A stretch of 64,000 nucleotides of DNA from contig CAJQUW010003196.1 in assembly GCA_907163375.1 (NCBI GenBank), positions 62,001 through 126,000 of the forward strand. The letters are read 5' to 3'. Below are positions 63,664 to 64,000 of this stretch, piece after piece (the first letter of the stretch is position 1; the number at the start of each line of letters is the position of its first letter). Source of the DNA: Prostheceraeus crozeri (Eukaryota > Platyhelminthes > Polycladida > Euryleptidae). A program made the translations under genes and the position numbers. The notes under the pieces are model-generated. The model saw only the letters and a list, made by a program, of their open reading frames with translations, searched no databases and had not been told where the DNA came from.

Positions 63664-64000
63664 GGTGTTATTAGCACTTGAAAAGTTGAAATCATGTTTT
63701 TGTAAGGGCAACCGAAAGCACTTTACTAATCTGCTGCAATAATTCATGAAGGAATTACGAGCCATACAAAATTCATTCATCATTGAGCCGGTATATTCTA
63801 GGCATTCACTCGTATATAGGCCTACGCATTTCTAGAACCTCGTATATAAGCCTGCCTACCTTGCGTTATTATTGAAGCTATAAAATATCTTATTATCATT
63901 AATCATACAGTTCCTTTGCAACCCAAAGCGAGAGTTTTTGATTTAATGGTAAATGTGAAATAAAAACACAACTGAAATTTTAACATATTTTATTTTTGAA
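63664..64000. other. Unassigned flank
   Basis: AT-rich sequence with ataggcctac and tataagcctgcctac words; no gene or element end recognised before the window stops. Confidence 0.4.

Noticed and set aside
1-64000. Retroviral, LTR, Polinton or other virus-like elements
   Set aside because: No gag, integrase, envelope, capsid or LTR pair was recognised; all reverse transcriptase remains are LINE or Penelope-type.

Overview
This window is non-coding-rich animal genomic DNA, AT-rich and crowded with transposable elements. The mix of CR1/L2-like LINEs, Penelope-like elements, tRNA-derived SINEs, Tc1/mariner, hAT-like and piggyBac transposons, together with the many taggcctac / acatgtac words, suggests a marine invertebrate. 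An echinoderm or other invertebrate deuterostome is plausible, but the sequence alone does not fix the taxon.

I recognise one host gene: the C-terminal part of a secreted M14 (A/B-type) metallocarboxypeptidase on the minus strand. Four exons (59356-59452, 54560-54765, 27370-27454, 9883-10067) have AG/GT borders and matching phases. They join into 573 nt, exactly 190 codons plus a stop. The exons carry the WRKTR, DPNRNF, NPCSET and DIHAYGQ family blocks and the final catalytic Glu, but the substrate-binding Tyr (position 248 of bovine CPA) is replaced by Gly. The 5' half of the gene was not found. Nearly everything between about 10 and 59 kb is therefore intron.

Layout. 0-9.8 kb, downstream of the gene: a decayed LINE (1-2275), an IS630/Tc1-type transposon with long IR/DR ends (2309-4218), a Tc1 fragment folded into a hairpin (4771-5447), a dispersed repeat (5469-6225), a LINE scrap, a Penelope-like element (about 7000-8740, minus) and a 745-bp MITE. 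10-27.4 kb, last intron: a hAT-like MITE with an exact 8-bp target duplication, LINE endonuclease remains, a mariner end, a 120-bp minisatellite built of three 40-bp subunits, a SINE, two more LINE 3' ends, a deleted Tc1/mariner, and a small element whose terminal repeats are themselves tandem arrays. 27.4-54.5 kb, second intron: a 23-kb tandem satellite of a 76-bp monomer (about 300 copies) with higher-order repeats of about 3.7-3.9 kb. It starts in one arm of an inverted repeat whose other arm holds a single inverted monomer. 54.5-64 kb: Penelope-like GIY-YIG endonuclease remains, Penelope-type tails with a hammerhead-like core, a MITE and a nearly complete piggyBac element (60926-63659).

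The transposons do not form a functional system with the gene. The main biological points are the gene's architecture (a higher-order satellite array transcribed as intron), its unusual active site, and the origin of the satellite from an inverted-repeat sequence still present at the array edge. I recognised no LTR, retroviral, Polinton or CRISPR sequence.
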